Positions 44,839-53,757 of a stretch of 64,000 nucleotides of DNA are shown here, piece by piece. This DNA comes from Cesiribacter sp. SM1 (lineage in GTDB: Bacteria > Bacteroidota > Bacteroidia > Cytophagales > Cyclobacteriaceae). The stretch is taken from contig NZ_JAHXBU010000089.1 of NCBI RefSeq assembly GCF_020178975.1, positions 300,494-364,493 of the forward strand, read 5' to 3'. The notes below the pieces were generated by a model. The model was not told the DNA's origin. It saw only the letters and a list, made by a program, of their open reading frames with translations, and made no database searches. The translations under genes and the position numbers were made by a program. Within the stretch, counting starts at the first letter, position 1. Each line of letters begins with the position of its first letter.

Positions 44839-46401
44839 TTATTCCTCCCACTGATCGGTTCGGAAGGGCATGGCTGGCAAGCCTTCCTTATTGCCTAAGT
44901 TTGTAATGGGGTAGTTTGTAAAGGCATAGCGTACAGCCACAGGCTTTTTCACCTTATCTGAATGCAGCCATACCTGCTCCCCTACAATACATGCTTCTGC
45001 CGGGTAAAACACCCTGTCTTTACCGGCCAGGTAAAAGTGTTTAGGCGCCTGCTGATCTGTAGTAGTTAAGCCAGTGCCAATACTTTCCGGATCAAAAGCC
45101 ACCCTGACAGTATTTCCCTTTACGGTATACTTGCTGTACCTGGGCCCCAGGTAAACAGCATTTTTTTGATTATAGGTATGGTGGAGGGCAAGCTTAGAAA
45201 GTCTGATGCCTACGTCTTTCTTATTTCGGGGGTGAATGTTATCTGCTTCGCCTATATCCATGGTCACAGCCATTCCTGTACCAGCTACCTGTTTCATTAC
45301 CGCTTCCTGTGCTTCGCGCAGGCGGGCATAATAGGTGGCGGTTGAGTCGCTTTCTTCCCAGTTGTAGGGCGTCATCTGCACATAATAAAATGGAAGCTCG
45401 CCCTGGGCAAAGTCTTTCCGCCAGCCCCTGATGAGGGCTGCCTGCAGCCTGGTGTACATGCTGCCATCTTTCTTGTTGGCTTCGCCCTGATACCACAGAA
45501 AACCCCTGATTGAAAGATTCTTTAGCGGATAAATCATGGCATTGTACAGGAGCGCAGGGCGGGCCAGTACTTCAAACAGCTTTTCCAGGGTCTTGATGGA
45601 ATCAAGGCTTTCCTTTGCCTGCGGGCTATTCTCGTAAGGGTCCAGGTAATGCTCCTTCACGAGCGGATCTGCCGCCAGGGCTTCCCGGCTGGTCCAGGCC
45701 TGGGCAGCAGAACCGCCAAAAGATGTAACCACCAGGCCCACGGGCAGCTGAAGCTTTTCCTGCAGCTCTCTTGCAAAGTAGTAGGCAACACCGCTTAGCT
45801 TACCGGCTGTTTGCGGCAAAACCACCTGCCAGTTTCCCTTTACCTCTTCAATTGGGGCTTTGGTGAACTTTTTCTCGATGTTGATGAAGCGGATAGCTGG
45901 ATGATCTGCAGCAGCTATTTCTTTCTCGTAATCTACCACACCCTCCAGCCAGGGTGGGTTCGCCTTCATTTCCATATCCATGTTAGACTGCCCGCTGCAG
46001 AGCCAAACCTCGCCGATCAGTATATCTGTAAGGGTCATGGTATCCTCTGCATGGATAATGCTTAGACTGTGCGCTCTATAATTGCCCGGAGTAGCAGCAG
46101 GTACCGGGAGCTGGCCCTGCCATTTCCCGTTTGCATCGGTTTGCACAACAATGGCCTCTTTTTGCCAGTCGGCCAGCATGTGAATGCCTGTACCTGCAGG
46201 GGCTGTACCCCACAACTTCAGGGGCCTTGCCTGCTGCACTACCATATGGCTCTGCAATACATTGGCAAGTGTAAAACCGGGTGCATCCTGCTTAGCCTGT
46301 CGCAGAGAATCAGGCAGGCCATTGCCCGTTTGCTGACCTGTGGCTGCATGTAGCAGCATTAAGTTCAACAGGGTTAGGAAAAAGCCATTTAAGTATCTCA
46401 T
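44839..46401 (-). CDS. sialate O-acetylesterase-type SGNH esterase
   Basis: I use the ATG at 46401; the upstream TTG at 46410 would add three residues. A signal peptide (MRYLNGFFLTLLNLMLLHAATGQ) precedes the N-terminal beta domain. The SASA/SGNH catalytic domain (~125-420) has the nucleophile in LCSGQSNMDMEM, then VVTSFGGSAAQAW and RGFLWYQGEANKKDG, and an Asp-His region near GEADNIHPRNKKDVG. Family members remove O-acetyl groups from sialic acids or other glycans. It sits between two related DUF4185/5005-like genes, so it may deacetylate the same polysaccharide before attack. Sialic acid itself is not implied by the context. Confidence 0.9.
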   Translation of the reverse strand: MRYLNGFFLTLLNLMLLHAATGQQTGNGLPDSLRQAKQDAPGFTLANVLQSHMVVQQARPLKLWGTAPAGTGIHMLADWQKEAIVVQTDANGKWQGQLPVPAATPGNYRAHSLSIIHAEDTMTLTDILIGEVWLCSGQSNMDMEMKANPPWLEGVVDYEKEIAAADHPAIRFINIEKKFTKAPIEEVKGNWQVVLPQTAGKLSGVAYYFARELQEKLQLPVGLVVTSFGGSAAQAWTSREALAADPLVKEHYLDPYENSPQAKESLDSIKTLEKLFEVLARPALLYNAMIYPLKNLSIRGFLWYQGEANKKDGSMYTRLQAALIRGWRKDFAQGELPFYYVQMTPYNWEESDSTATYYARLREAQEAVMKQVAGTGMAVTMDIGEADNIHPRNKKDVGIRLSKLALHHTYNQKNAVYLGPRYSKYTVKGNTVRVAFDPESIGTGLTTTDQQAPKHFYLAGKDRVFYPAEACIVGEQVWLHSDKVKKPVAVRYAFTNYPITNLGNKEGLPAMPFRTDQWEE

Positions 46402-46468
46402 ACCATACAATTGAAAATAGATGCTTTACTACTGGCTACCCCTCAAATCACGCCACCGTATCAGCCCC

Positions 46469-47722
46469 TTAGTTATCTAGCTTTACCCTGATAAAGCGTG
46501 GACGGTAGAGGTTGGGGTGATCTTCTATATCCTTGAAGAAATCAAAGGAATTGATGTTGTAGCTGATGAGAAGCTCTCCCGGCTTAGACAGGTTGTTATG
46601 CACCTTAGCATTATAGCTGATGAAGTCTTTGTCAACATCAACATCCTTGGAGGCATCCCACACAGGAATGATTGGGCCAAAAGGTCCGTGTGGAGACAAG
46701 CCCAGCCGCAGGCCCACAGTTCTGCCAATGCCATCTGTCTGAAACACCATGGCATACCTGCCATCCGGCAGCGGCGTTACACTCATTTCATTAGAAGCCC
46801 TATCGGCAATGGCTGCGGCTTTGTGCATATCCGGCTGCCAGCTGCTGCCATCCCAGAAGCGCCACTGGTCAAAACTTTCTATATTTTTAGGCTCTACCCT
46901 GGCCACCAGCACTTGTTTTGCTTTGCCACGAACCCCGTACACATACAAATAGCCATCAGGGTCTGGAGCGCCTGCTTCTTTGGTATTTACAAACAGGCCT
47001 GCACCAAAAGATCCTGTAGCATCTGGTGTATCGCCGGTAAAGTAGAATGGCGTATCAATCTGGCGCTGATTTTCGAAAGGAGGTTTGCTACCTGCGGGTA
47101 TGATGATGAGGGTATTTCCTACCTCCTCAAATGCAAAAGTCTCGGCCTCGGTGTTGCGTATGCGGTAACCAAAAATATAAGTATCTCCATTTTTTGCCTT
47201 GTTCACAAAACCATCGCCCAGCCAGTAGTAGTCGCCCGGCTGTGAGTTGGGGGTATTGGGAATAAATATGGTTTTAGGTTTACCCGCCTCATCAGAAGCC
47301 CAGTGAAAGGAAATTTTATCTTCTGCTGCCTCAACACCCTTGAGCATGGCTACCGTATTGTTGATCATCTGGAAGTCAATCTCCTCCTCTCCCTGCTCGT
47401 TTTCCTCTATTTCGCCGATCAGGGTATCGCTAAAAAGCAGCATGGTCGCTGTATCTGCAGCAGCACCGGGAGCGTCTACACCACTAAGCGGGATAGCAAA
47501 AATACCATCGCCACCAAGCCAGCCCTTTTTTCTGTTGAATAACGACGTCCATTCAGGAGCTTCCTCGACTGTGAATTTCAGTTCTGTCAAAGAGGTATCT
47601 TTCTGCACCATGCCTGGCTGCTGGGTATCGTCAGCTGTTACTTCCGGCCCCGACGAGCAAGCGCTGAACGATGCCATCAGAACAGCTGTACTTAAGAGCA
47701 GAATGCCATTAGTTTTTTTCAT
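46469..47722 (-). CDS. DUF4185/DUF5005-like lipoprotein
   Basis: The start is set at the ATG at 47722, which yields the lipoprotein signal MKKTNGILLLSTAVLMASFSAC; an in-frame start at 47806 would overlap the GH92 stop and add a non-signal leader. The mature body follows the pattern KKGWLGGDGIFAIPLSG, MLLFSDTLIGEI, YYWLGDGFVNKAKNGDTYIFGYRI, RWFWDGSSWQPD-like, and HNNLSKPGELLISYNINSFDFFKDIEDHP. It is the closest relative of the 43519 protein. The gene begins 47 bases after the GH92 stop. A surface location and action on the same polymer as GH92 are inference. Confidence 0.7.
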   Translation of the reverse strand: MKKTNGILLLSTAVLMASFSACSSGPEVTADDTQQPGMVQKDTSLTELKFTVEEAPEWTSLFNRKKGWLGGDGIFAIPLSGVDAPGAAADTATMLLFSDTLIGEIEENEQGEEEIDFQMINNTVAMLKGVEAAEDKISFHWASDEAGKPKTIFIPNTPNSQPGDYYWLGDGFVNKAKNGDTYIFGYRIRNTEAETFAFEEVGNTLIIIPAGSKPPFENQRQIDTPFYFTGDTPDATGSFGAGLFVNTKEAGAPDPDGYLYVYGVRGKAKQVLVARVEPKNIESFDQWRFWDGSSWQPDMHKAAAIADRASNEMSVTPLPDGRYAMVFQTDGIGRTVGLRLGLSPHGPFGPIIPVWDASKDVDVDKDFISYNAKVHNNLSKPGELLISYNINSFDFFKDIEDHPNLYRPRFIRVKLDN

Positions 47723-47769
47723 GGCTACGTTTTTATTTGATTGAGAGGTGGTTAAGGAACATCGGCTAA

Positions 47770-50520
47770 TTACAAGGCCCCCGGGGGCAGATCGGTGGTA
47801 CCCCACTGCTTGTTAGGCTGCGGCCCCAGCCAAATTTCCAGGGTGCCGCCTTTGGCATACTCTTCGTGGGTAAACCAGAATTTATTCAGTTCTTTTCCGT
47901 TAAGGGTAGCGCGCTGAATGTAGCAGTTCTCCCTGCTGTTATCATGGGTTTTAATTTTAAACTGCTTTCCCTTATAGTACCTGGGATCGAGCTGAATGGT
48001 AACTTCATCGAAGATTGGGCTGGTAATATCGTATACCGGGGTTTTGGAAACATTGCCCTGCAGGTTAAACAGGCCAATGGCCATGAGGGCGCTCACACCT
48101 CCCATTTGTCCCTGGTCTTCGTCGTGCCCGCCATAACCCTGATCAGGTGTAGTACCCCCGTAGGCCTGCTCTTTTACCTTCCGTACCCAATACTGGGTAA
48201 GCCAGGGTTTGCCGGCATAGTTGAATACATGGGCATTGGAGCAACCAGGCTGGTTGGCATAGCTCACGTAGCCATCGTTGTAGGCAAATACAAAATCAGA
48301 AGGCTCGGCCTGCTCGAAGGCAAAATTCAGCATCGATGCAAGTGTATCGGCACTGCCAATGAGCCGGGCCAGCCCGCCAATATCGTGCGAGAGGCCCCAG
48401 GTGCCCTGCCAGGCATTGGCTTCTACCCAGCCCGCTCCACTTAACGGGTTGTCGTGCAGAAAATTACCATCTCTGCCTTTGGGGAACAGGAGCTTATGGT
48501 CGGGATTGTACAGGTTCTTCCAGCCGCCTGAGCGCCTGGTGAAGAACGCATAGTCTTTTTTATAACCCAGCTTATCCGCCATTTGGGCAATGGCATAATC
48601 CTGAAATGCCGCCTCTATGGTAATACCGGCATTGCCGGGCCAGTAGCCCTTCTCCGTATAAAATTCTATGTCTTTGCTATCGCCCAACATGCCCCCAGGC
48701 AGGTGGTTTTGTTTTACAATCTTGTAGGCCAGTTTTTTATCTACTTTTGTGAGCAGACCCTTTTGAAAGGTGCTGGCAATAAGGTTAGTGGCGGGACAGC
48801 TGGTCATGATGTAAGAGTAACCGCCACCGGCCGGGCCCCTGGGCAACAGGTACCCATTCTGGGCATACTGAATCATGGAGGCCGACATTTCGTCCTGCAC
48901 TTCAGGCCAGGCCAGGCCCCAGAGCACGTTCAGGTTCCACTGCGAGAGCCACCAGGCATCTGAATTATACATATTGTACCTAAGGCTGCCATCTTTGTTT
49001 TTTGGCAGGGTTTTCACTTCGAAAGTAGCATCGGTAAAGTTTCCCTGCCTTGTGCCTTTGGTGCGGTCAGGGTAATCGCCGTTAATATCGTTGATCTTGT
49101 GCCGGCCCAGCAATACGTGCCAGAGATCAGTATAAAACTTAACCCGCTGATCGGTGGTGCCGCCGGTTACCGCCATTTTGCCCAGCCAGTCGTTCCAGAT
49201 GGCTCTGCTGTCGGCTCTTACCCCATCAAAATCCCAGCTGTTACTTTCGGCAGCCAGGTTCTGACGAGCATTTTTGATACTGGTGTAGGAGATGCCTATT
49301 TTCATCTGCAGCTGCTCACCAGCCTCTACATCATAGAGGGCCGCTACGCCTGCACTATCGCCCTGCACCTGGGTGGCGTTTTCCAGGATGTTGCTACCCT
49401 TCCAGCCCTTTAGGGCATTGAATGGTTTATCAAACTGAACAACAAAGAACACTTTCACCTCTTTGGGGCCGCCCCAGTACCTGTCTATTGAACTAAAGGA
49501 ACCTTCCAGTTCGGTATTGCTGATCTTCTTAACATCTGCGTTGGCCATGGTGCTGTTGCCCATATAGCCACCCAGGCTGGTGATGATCTGCGCTTCCATA
49601 TCCTGGGTATAGGTAAACCTGTAGAAGCTTACCCGTTCGGTGGCCGTTAGCTCCACCCAGGTTTTGTAGTTGCGCAGAAAAACCCGGTGGTAGCCCGGCT
49701 GCACAATTTCATCGTCGTGGCTGAATTGTGATTTCCAGCCCTGCTCACCCTTTGTAGGGTTAACCTGCCGGGTGGTTGGCATAATCTCAATGCCCGACAT
49801 CATCCAGTTATGGATCTGGCCAAAGCCCAGGATTTCTGTTTCATTATAATTATAGCCGCCGCCATTCTGGTTTTTATTGCGGGTGTGTGGTGCGGCACCT
49901 ACCATGCCAAAAGGCCGGCCTCCGGTAATAAAAAAGAAATAACGGCCCCGGTTGGTTTCAATGTAAGGATCTACCAGGCTAACATAGTCAATGAACTGTT
50001 CGGCAGAAGGAAACACTTCTATTTCCGAGAAGCCCAGGTCCCTGCCTTTGCCGTCGGTAGTTACGAACTTTATCCAGCTTACTTTTTTTGGCGCAAAGCT
50101 CACTGCTTTAGCGGTACCGTCGTTGGGAATCTGGTTTACCCAGATCTCCGTACCGTCACTGAACTGCAGCCTGCCACCGGCAATATGGTCTTTGTAGGAG
50201 GGCCTGTCGTAGAGCACTACTTTGCTGACAGACTGCGGTTCTTCCCAGTCTAGCTGAATCCAGGGAAAACGCACATAGCCCCAGTCGGTGGTGTCTCCCT
50301 CCGATGCCCATTCTCCCACGCTATGCACGCCTATAATGCCATCTGTTACCTTATCTGCAGCATGTGCACTGTTTAGGGTAGTAGAAGCCGTTATATTTGC
50401 CTTTGGCGCTATATTATCGGGTCCGGCCAGTGTAATGAGAGGGAAAAGGCAAAGGGCAACACCAACCACAATTGCCCCTGCCTTCTTCCTTCTCTGCACT
50501 ACTTGATCCTTAATTTCCAT
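47770..50520 (-). CDS. GH92 alpha-mannosidase with N-terminal discoidin-like domain
   Basis: The ATG at 50520 gives MEIKDQVVQRRKKAGAIVVG, a good signal sequence; a start at 50553 is possible. An N-terminal discoidin-like domain (~35-160) precedes the two-domain GH92 body. The body carries FFFITGGRPFGMVGAAPHTRNK, AWWLSQWNLNVLWGLAWPEV, GGYSYIMTSCPATNLIAS, and YGGHDEDQGQMGGVSALMAIGLF, where the Asp pair matches the GH92 general-base region. GH92 enzymes are Ca2+-dependent exo-alpha-mannosidases acting on alpha-1,2/1,3/1,4/1,6 bonds. At 916 residues it exceeds the ~750 of minimal members because of the extra domain. Upstream genes handle mannose uptake and phosphorylation, which supports the call. 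Confidence 0.9.
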   Translation of the reverse strand: MEIKDQVVQRRKKAGAIVVGVALCLFPLITLAGPDNIAPKANITASTTLNSAHAADKVTDGIIGVHSVGEWASEGDTTDWGYVRFPWIQLDWEEPQSVSKVVLYDRPSYKDHIAGGRLQFSDGTEIWVNQIPNDGTAKAVSFAPKKVSWIKFVTTDGKGRDLGFSEIEVFPSAEQFIDYVSLVDPYIETNRGRYFFFITGGRPFGMVGAAPHTRNKNQNGGGYNYNETEILGFGQIHNWMMSGIEIMPTTRQVNPTKGEQGWKSQFSHDDEIVQPGYHRVFLRNYKTWVELTATERVSFYRFTYTQDMEAQIITSLGGYMGNSTMANADVKKISNTELEGSFSSIDRYWGGPKEVKVFFVVQFDKPFNALKGWKGSNILENATQVQGDSAGVAALYDVEAGEQLQMKIGISYTSIKNARQNLAAESNSWDFDGVRADSRAIWNDWLGKMAVTGGTTDQRVKFYTDLWHVLLGRHKINDINGDYPDRTKGTRQGNFTDATFEVKTLPKNKDGSLRYNMYNSDAWWLSQWNLNVLWGLAWPEVQDEMSASMIQYAQNGYLLPRGPAGGGYSYIMTSCPATNLIASTFQKGLLTKVDKKLAYKIVKQNHLPGGMLGDSKDIEFYTEKGYWPGNAGITIEAAFQDYAIAQMADKLGYKKDYAFFTRRSGGWKNLYNPDHKLLFPKGRDGNFLHDNPLSGAGWVEANAWQGTWGLSHDIGGLARLIGSADTLASMLNFAFEQAEPSDFVFAYNDGYVSYANQPGCSNAHVFNYAGKPWLTQYWVRKVKEQAYGGTTPDQGYGGHDEDQGQMGGVSALMAIGLFNLQGNVSKTPVYDITSPIFDEVTIQLDPRYYKGKQFKIKTHDNSRENCYIQRATLNGKELNKFWFTHEEYAKGGTLEIWLGPQPNKQWGTTDLPPGAL

Positions 50521-50587
50521 GTCTCCTGATAGATTTTCTCTACAAATAATCAATTTGCCAGCGGCAGCCGTTTGCCAGCGGCAGCCA

Positions 50588-52006
50588 TTAGCGATGGCTC
50601 CAGCTCAATTCAATTTCCTCAAGGGTACGCTGCTTTGTTTCCGGTATCATTTTCCAGGTAAACAGGAGCAGGATAATAGCATTGACCATGAATATCCAGA
50701 AGGTAAAAGCACCGCCCACGCCCTCTAACAGCATAGGTGTTAGCTGGGTAATCAGTACCACTCCAATCCAGAGCACAACGGTGCAAAATGACATGGCAAT
50801 GCCTCTGGTTTTGGTAGGAAAAATTTCGGAAATAATAACCCAGGGGATTGGCCCCAGCGAAGAAGCAAAGCAGGCAATAAAACCCAGAATAAAGATCAGC
50901 AGCCAGGGTCCTTCTGTGATGTTAAAGTAAAAACAGATGCCTACACTCAGCAGGCACAACACCATACCGCCAACACCCCACAGCAACAGGGCTCTCCTGC
51001 CGGCCTTATCAATAAGCCACAGAGCCACAAAAGTAAAAACAGTGTTAACCAAGCCTATAAATAGGGTTTGTGTAAAGGCTGACTCGGTTGCAAAACCAAT
51101 ACTTTTAAAAATTTCGGGAGCATAATAAATAATGGCATTGATGCCCGTAATTTGTGAAAACAGGGCCAGTACAACACCCACAATCAGTGCCACACGCAAA
51201 CCGGGCTTGAATAATTCTCCTACAGTGCCTGTTTCCTGGGCTAAGGCTACTTTAATTTCCTGCATTACCTCCAGCGCCCGCTCCCGCCCATTTACCCTGG
51301 TGAGGGTATCCAGTGCCTCGGCTTCCCGCTTGTTCTTTACCAGCCAGCGGGGACTTTCAGGAACCAGGAAAAGCAGTACCAGGAATAGTACAGCAGGAAG
51401 TGTTTCGGAGCCCAGCATATAGCGCCAGCCCAGGTCCACATTCCAGGCCTCGCTGTTCTGGGTAGCTATTTGCATGTTGATGAAGTACACCAGGTTAATA
51501 CCAATGACAATGGCCAGCTGATAAAGGCTCACCAGGGTGCCGCGGATATGGGCAGGGGCTATCTCTGAGATGTAAAGAGGAGAAAGCATGGAAGCTGCCC
51601 CTACACCCAGACCGCCTATAAATCTGGCGATGATAAAATGGGTAAGGTTATTGGGTATGGCAGAACCAATGGCCGATATAGCAAAAAGAACAGCTGTTAT
51701 GAGCAGCACCTTCTTTCTGCCGATGCGGTCGCTTAGCAAGCCTGCAAACATGGCTCCCACCACGCAACCCCAAATGGCACTACTGGCTGCCCAGCCTACC
51801 ATGGCTGCAGATAAATTAAACTTTATCTGCAGAAAGCCTATGGCCCCTGCTATTACGGCAGTGTCGTAGCCAAAAAGGAGTCCTCCGAGGGCAGCTACTA
51901 TTGTTACCTTCAGCACAAAAGCAGTTGTAGATTCTTTTTTCCCAGCCCTGGGGGTAGTGGTTTGCGTTGGCATCATGGTATTTTCCGGTCTTTTAAATTC
52001 TGACAT
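50588..52006 (-). CDS. MFS sugar porter (SP family)
   Basis: The 472-residue inner-membrane protein has 12 predicted helices and the sugar-porter signatures ALGGLLFGYDTAVIAGA, DRIGRKKVLL, PESPRWLVKNKREAEA, GRRALLLWG-type loop and PETKQRTLEEIE. It is a proton-driven hexose or pentose importer of the XylE/glucose-porter type. Its ATG lies 14 bases inside the end of the mannose-6-phosphate isomerase gene; an internal ATG at 51976 would avoid the overlap. Given the kinase and isomerase genes beside it, mannose is the likely cargo (inference), though a pentose cannot be excluded. Confidence 0.93.
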   Translation of the reverse strand: MSEFKRPENTMMPTQTTTPRAGKKESTTAFVLKVTIVAALGGLLFGYDTAVIAGAIGFLQIKFNLSAAMVGWAASSAIWGCVVGAMFAGLLSDRIGRKKVLLITAVLFAISAIGSAIPNNLTHFIIARFIGGLGVGAASMLSPLYISEIAPAHIRGTLVSLYQLAIVIGINLVYFINMQIATQNSEAWNVDLGWRYMLGSETLPAVLFLVLLFLVPESPRWLVKNKREAEALDTLTRVNGRERALEVMQEIKVALAQETGTVGELFKPGLRVALIVGVVLALFSQITGINAIIYYAPEIFKSIGFATESAFTQTLFIGLVNTVFTFVALWLIDKAGRRALLLWGVGGMVLCLLSVGICFYFNITEGPWLLIFILGFIACFASSLGPIPWVIISEIFPTKTRGIAMSFCTVVLWIGVVLITQLTPMLLEGVGGAFTFWIFMVNAIILLLFTWKMIPETKQRTLEEIELSWSHR

Positions 52007-53750
52007 AAGCTTTTATGGTGGCGCAGCGGGCACCTTCTGCTTCGCCATATGGGCGAATGGTGTAGGCGCCTACAGCAGCAGGTACAATAAAAGTTTCTGC
52101 GTAATGAACAATGAATGGGGCAAAGGCACCGGTAGGGCTCTCCACAATGGCTTCACGCCCCTCTACCAGGTTCAGCACATTAACTATTCCGCGGGTGTGG
52201 TGGGGCACTTTGCCCGTAAACCAATGCCTGCGGGTTTCTATAAACTCCAGCTCATTGAGGCCGGTGCGTTCTTCCCGCCAGCCCTCGCCTTCTTGCAGCG
52301 GCTCCACCAGGTTCAGCGCATTTTTTTCTACCCAGGAGGCGGTGCGGTCCCACTGAATTACTTTTTCGCCATGCTCAATATTGATGGGCCGTGGCTGGCC
52401 ATCCAGCCCCAGGCGGCCCCAGTCCCACAACTTAAAGGTGAAAATGTAAGGGGTGGCACTTATCTCCAGCACCATACTACCCGCTCCCGAACAATGTACG
52501 GTACCTGCCGGTATAGACACATGATCGTGTTTCTGCACCGGCCACTTTTTTACATGCTTTTCCGCATTAAAATCTTTCCCCGTCTGCTGAGCCTCCTTCA
52601 GTTCCCCGATCATGGCTTCGGGATTTACACCCTCCTGCAGGCCCAGGTATACGTAGGCGCCCTCGGCAACATCCAGCATATAGTAGCTTTCGTCCTGGGT
52701 GTAGTGCATGCCAAAAGCCTGTTGAATGTATTCTGTAGTAGGGTGCACCTGCAAACTAAGGTTGCCACCTTCCATGGTATCCAGAAAGTCGAAACGGATG
52801 GGAAATTCATCGCCAAAGCGTGCATGCACTTTAGGCCCCAGCAGATTGTCGGTTTGGTTAAACACCAGGTTGATGGCGGGTATTTCTACCTTCACATCCC
52901 CAAATCCTAACAAAAGGCTGTTTTCTTCGGGCACACAATCGAAGCACCAGGCAAAGTTGACTTCTGAACGGTCCAGATCGCATACCTCCTTCATCCACTG
53001 ACCCCCCCATGGACCGGGATCAAAAAACGGCACTACCCTAAACGGACGGCTGGCAGCTAGTGCCAGCCCTTTAAGAATAGCTTCGCCCCTTACAAGTTTT
53101 GGGCTGTTGCTGGTGTTGGTATCCAGCACAAAATTCCATTTGTACATCAGCTCCTTTTTGAGGCGGTCGCAAACACGCCAGTCTACAAAGAAGCCTTGCT
53201 TATACTGGGCTGCAAAGCCATCGTCTTTGTTGGTTACACCAAGGTTGTTCACGCTGTTCCGGCGCATGCGCATCTGTATTTCCCAGCGTGCCATATCGGC
53301 ATAAATCAGCAGATCGTAGTCTGGTAAAACCAGGCTTGCCCCGGGACCACACACCACTACTGTACCTTCATGAAGCTTATTTGCCTTTTGCCGCTGCTGC
53401 TGTACTTTTTCAGCATCCAGAAAATCCTCCATCTTCAGCCGGCTCAGGTACCCAAAGATCCGATCGTCGGTAACATCGGGATAAACCATGGCCCTGATTA
53501 TATCTTCGCCTTTAAAAGCATCAGCAGAATTGATCCAGAGCTGGTGCTGCAGGCCTTTTTGCAGGCCGGAGGCTAATTCTGTGTTATCTACGCCCTGATA
53601 GCATTCAATCACAACTAACCTGATTCTCTTCTCTAATGCTTTTATCTCCTGGTTCAGCGCCTGGCAAATTGAACTCCAGCCTGTTACACAAGACCGGTTT
53701 TCTGCCTCCACCTGAACAAAAGGGTACTTATCGTAATTTGATCTGTTCAA
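51993..53750 (-). CDS. class I mannose-6-phosphate isomerase with extra N-terminal kinase-like domain
   Basis: The 585-residue protein starts at a TTG (53750) seven bases after the ROK stop; no ATG is available upstream before a stop. Residues ~1-220 resemble a uridine-kinase-like P-loop NTPase, but the expected GxxGxGKS/T is degraded (VVIECYQGVDNTELASGL), so ATPase activity is unlikely. Residues ~225-585 are a zinc-dependent cupin isomerase with LSLQVHPTTEYIQ, DESYYML, VSIPAGTVHCSGAGSMVLEIS and FKLWDWGRLG. The reaction is mannose-6-P to fructose-6-P in the cytoplasm. Long isomerases of this build occur in Bacteroidota; the purpose of the N-terminal part is unknown to me. Confidence 0.85.
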   Translation of the reverse strand: MNRSNYDKYPFVQVEAENRSCVTGWSSICQALNQEIKALEKRIRLVVIECYQGVDNTELASGLQKGLQHQLWINSADAFKGEDIIRAMVYPDVTDDRIFGYLSRLKMEDFLDAEKVQQQRQKANKLHEGTVVVCGPGASLVLPDYDLLIYADMARWEIQMRMRRNSVNNLGVTNKDDGFAAQYKQGFFVDWRVCDRLKKELMYKWNFVLDTNTSNSPKLVRGEAILKGLALAASRPFRVVPFFDPGPWGGQWMKEVCDLDRSEVNFAWCFDCVPEENSLLLGFGDVKVEIPAINLVFNQTDNLLGPKVHARFGDEFPIRFDFLDTMEGGNLSLQVHPTTEYIQQAFGMHYTQDESYYMLDVAEGAYVYLGLQEGVNPEAMIGELKEAQQTGKDFNAEKHVKKWPVQKHDHVSIPAGTVHCSGAGSMVLEISATPYIFTFKLWDWGRLGLDGQPRPINIEHGEKVIQWDRTASWVEKNALNLVEPLQEGEGWREERTGLNELEFIETRRHWFTGKVPHHTRGIVNVLNLVEGREAIVESPTGAFAPFIVHYAETFIVPAAVGAYTIRPYGEAEGARCATIKAYVRI

Positions 53751-53757
53751 TGCCGTA

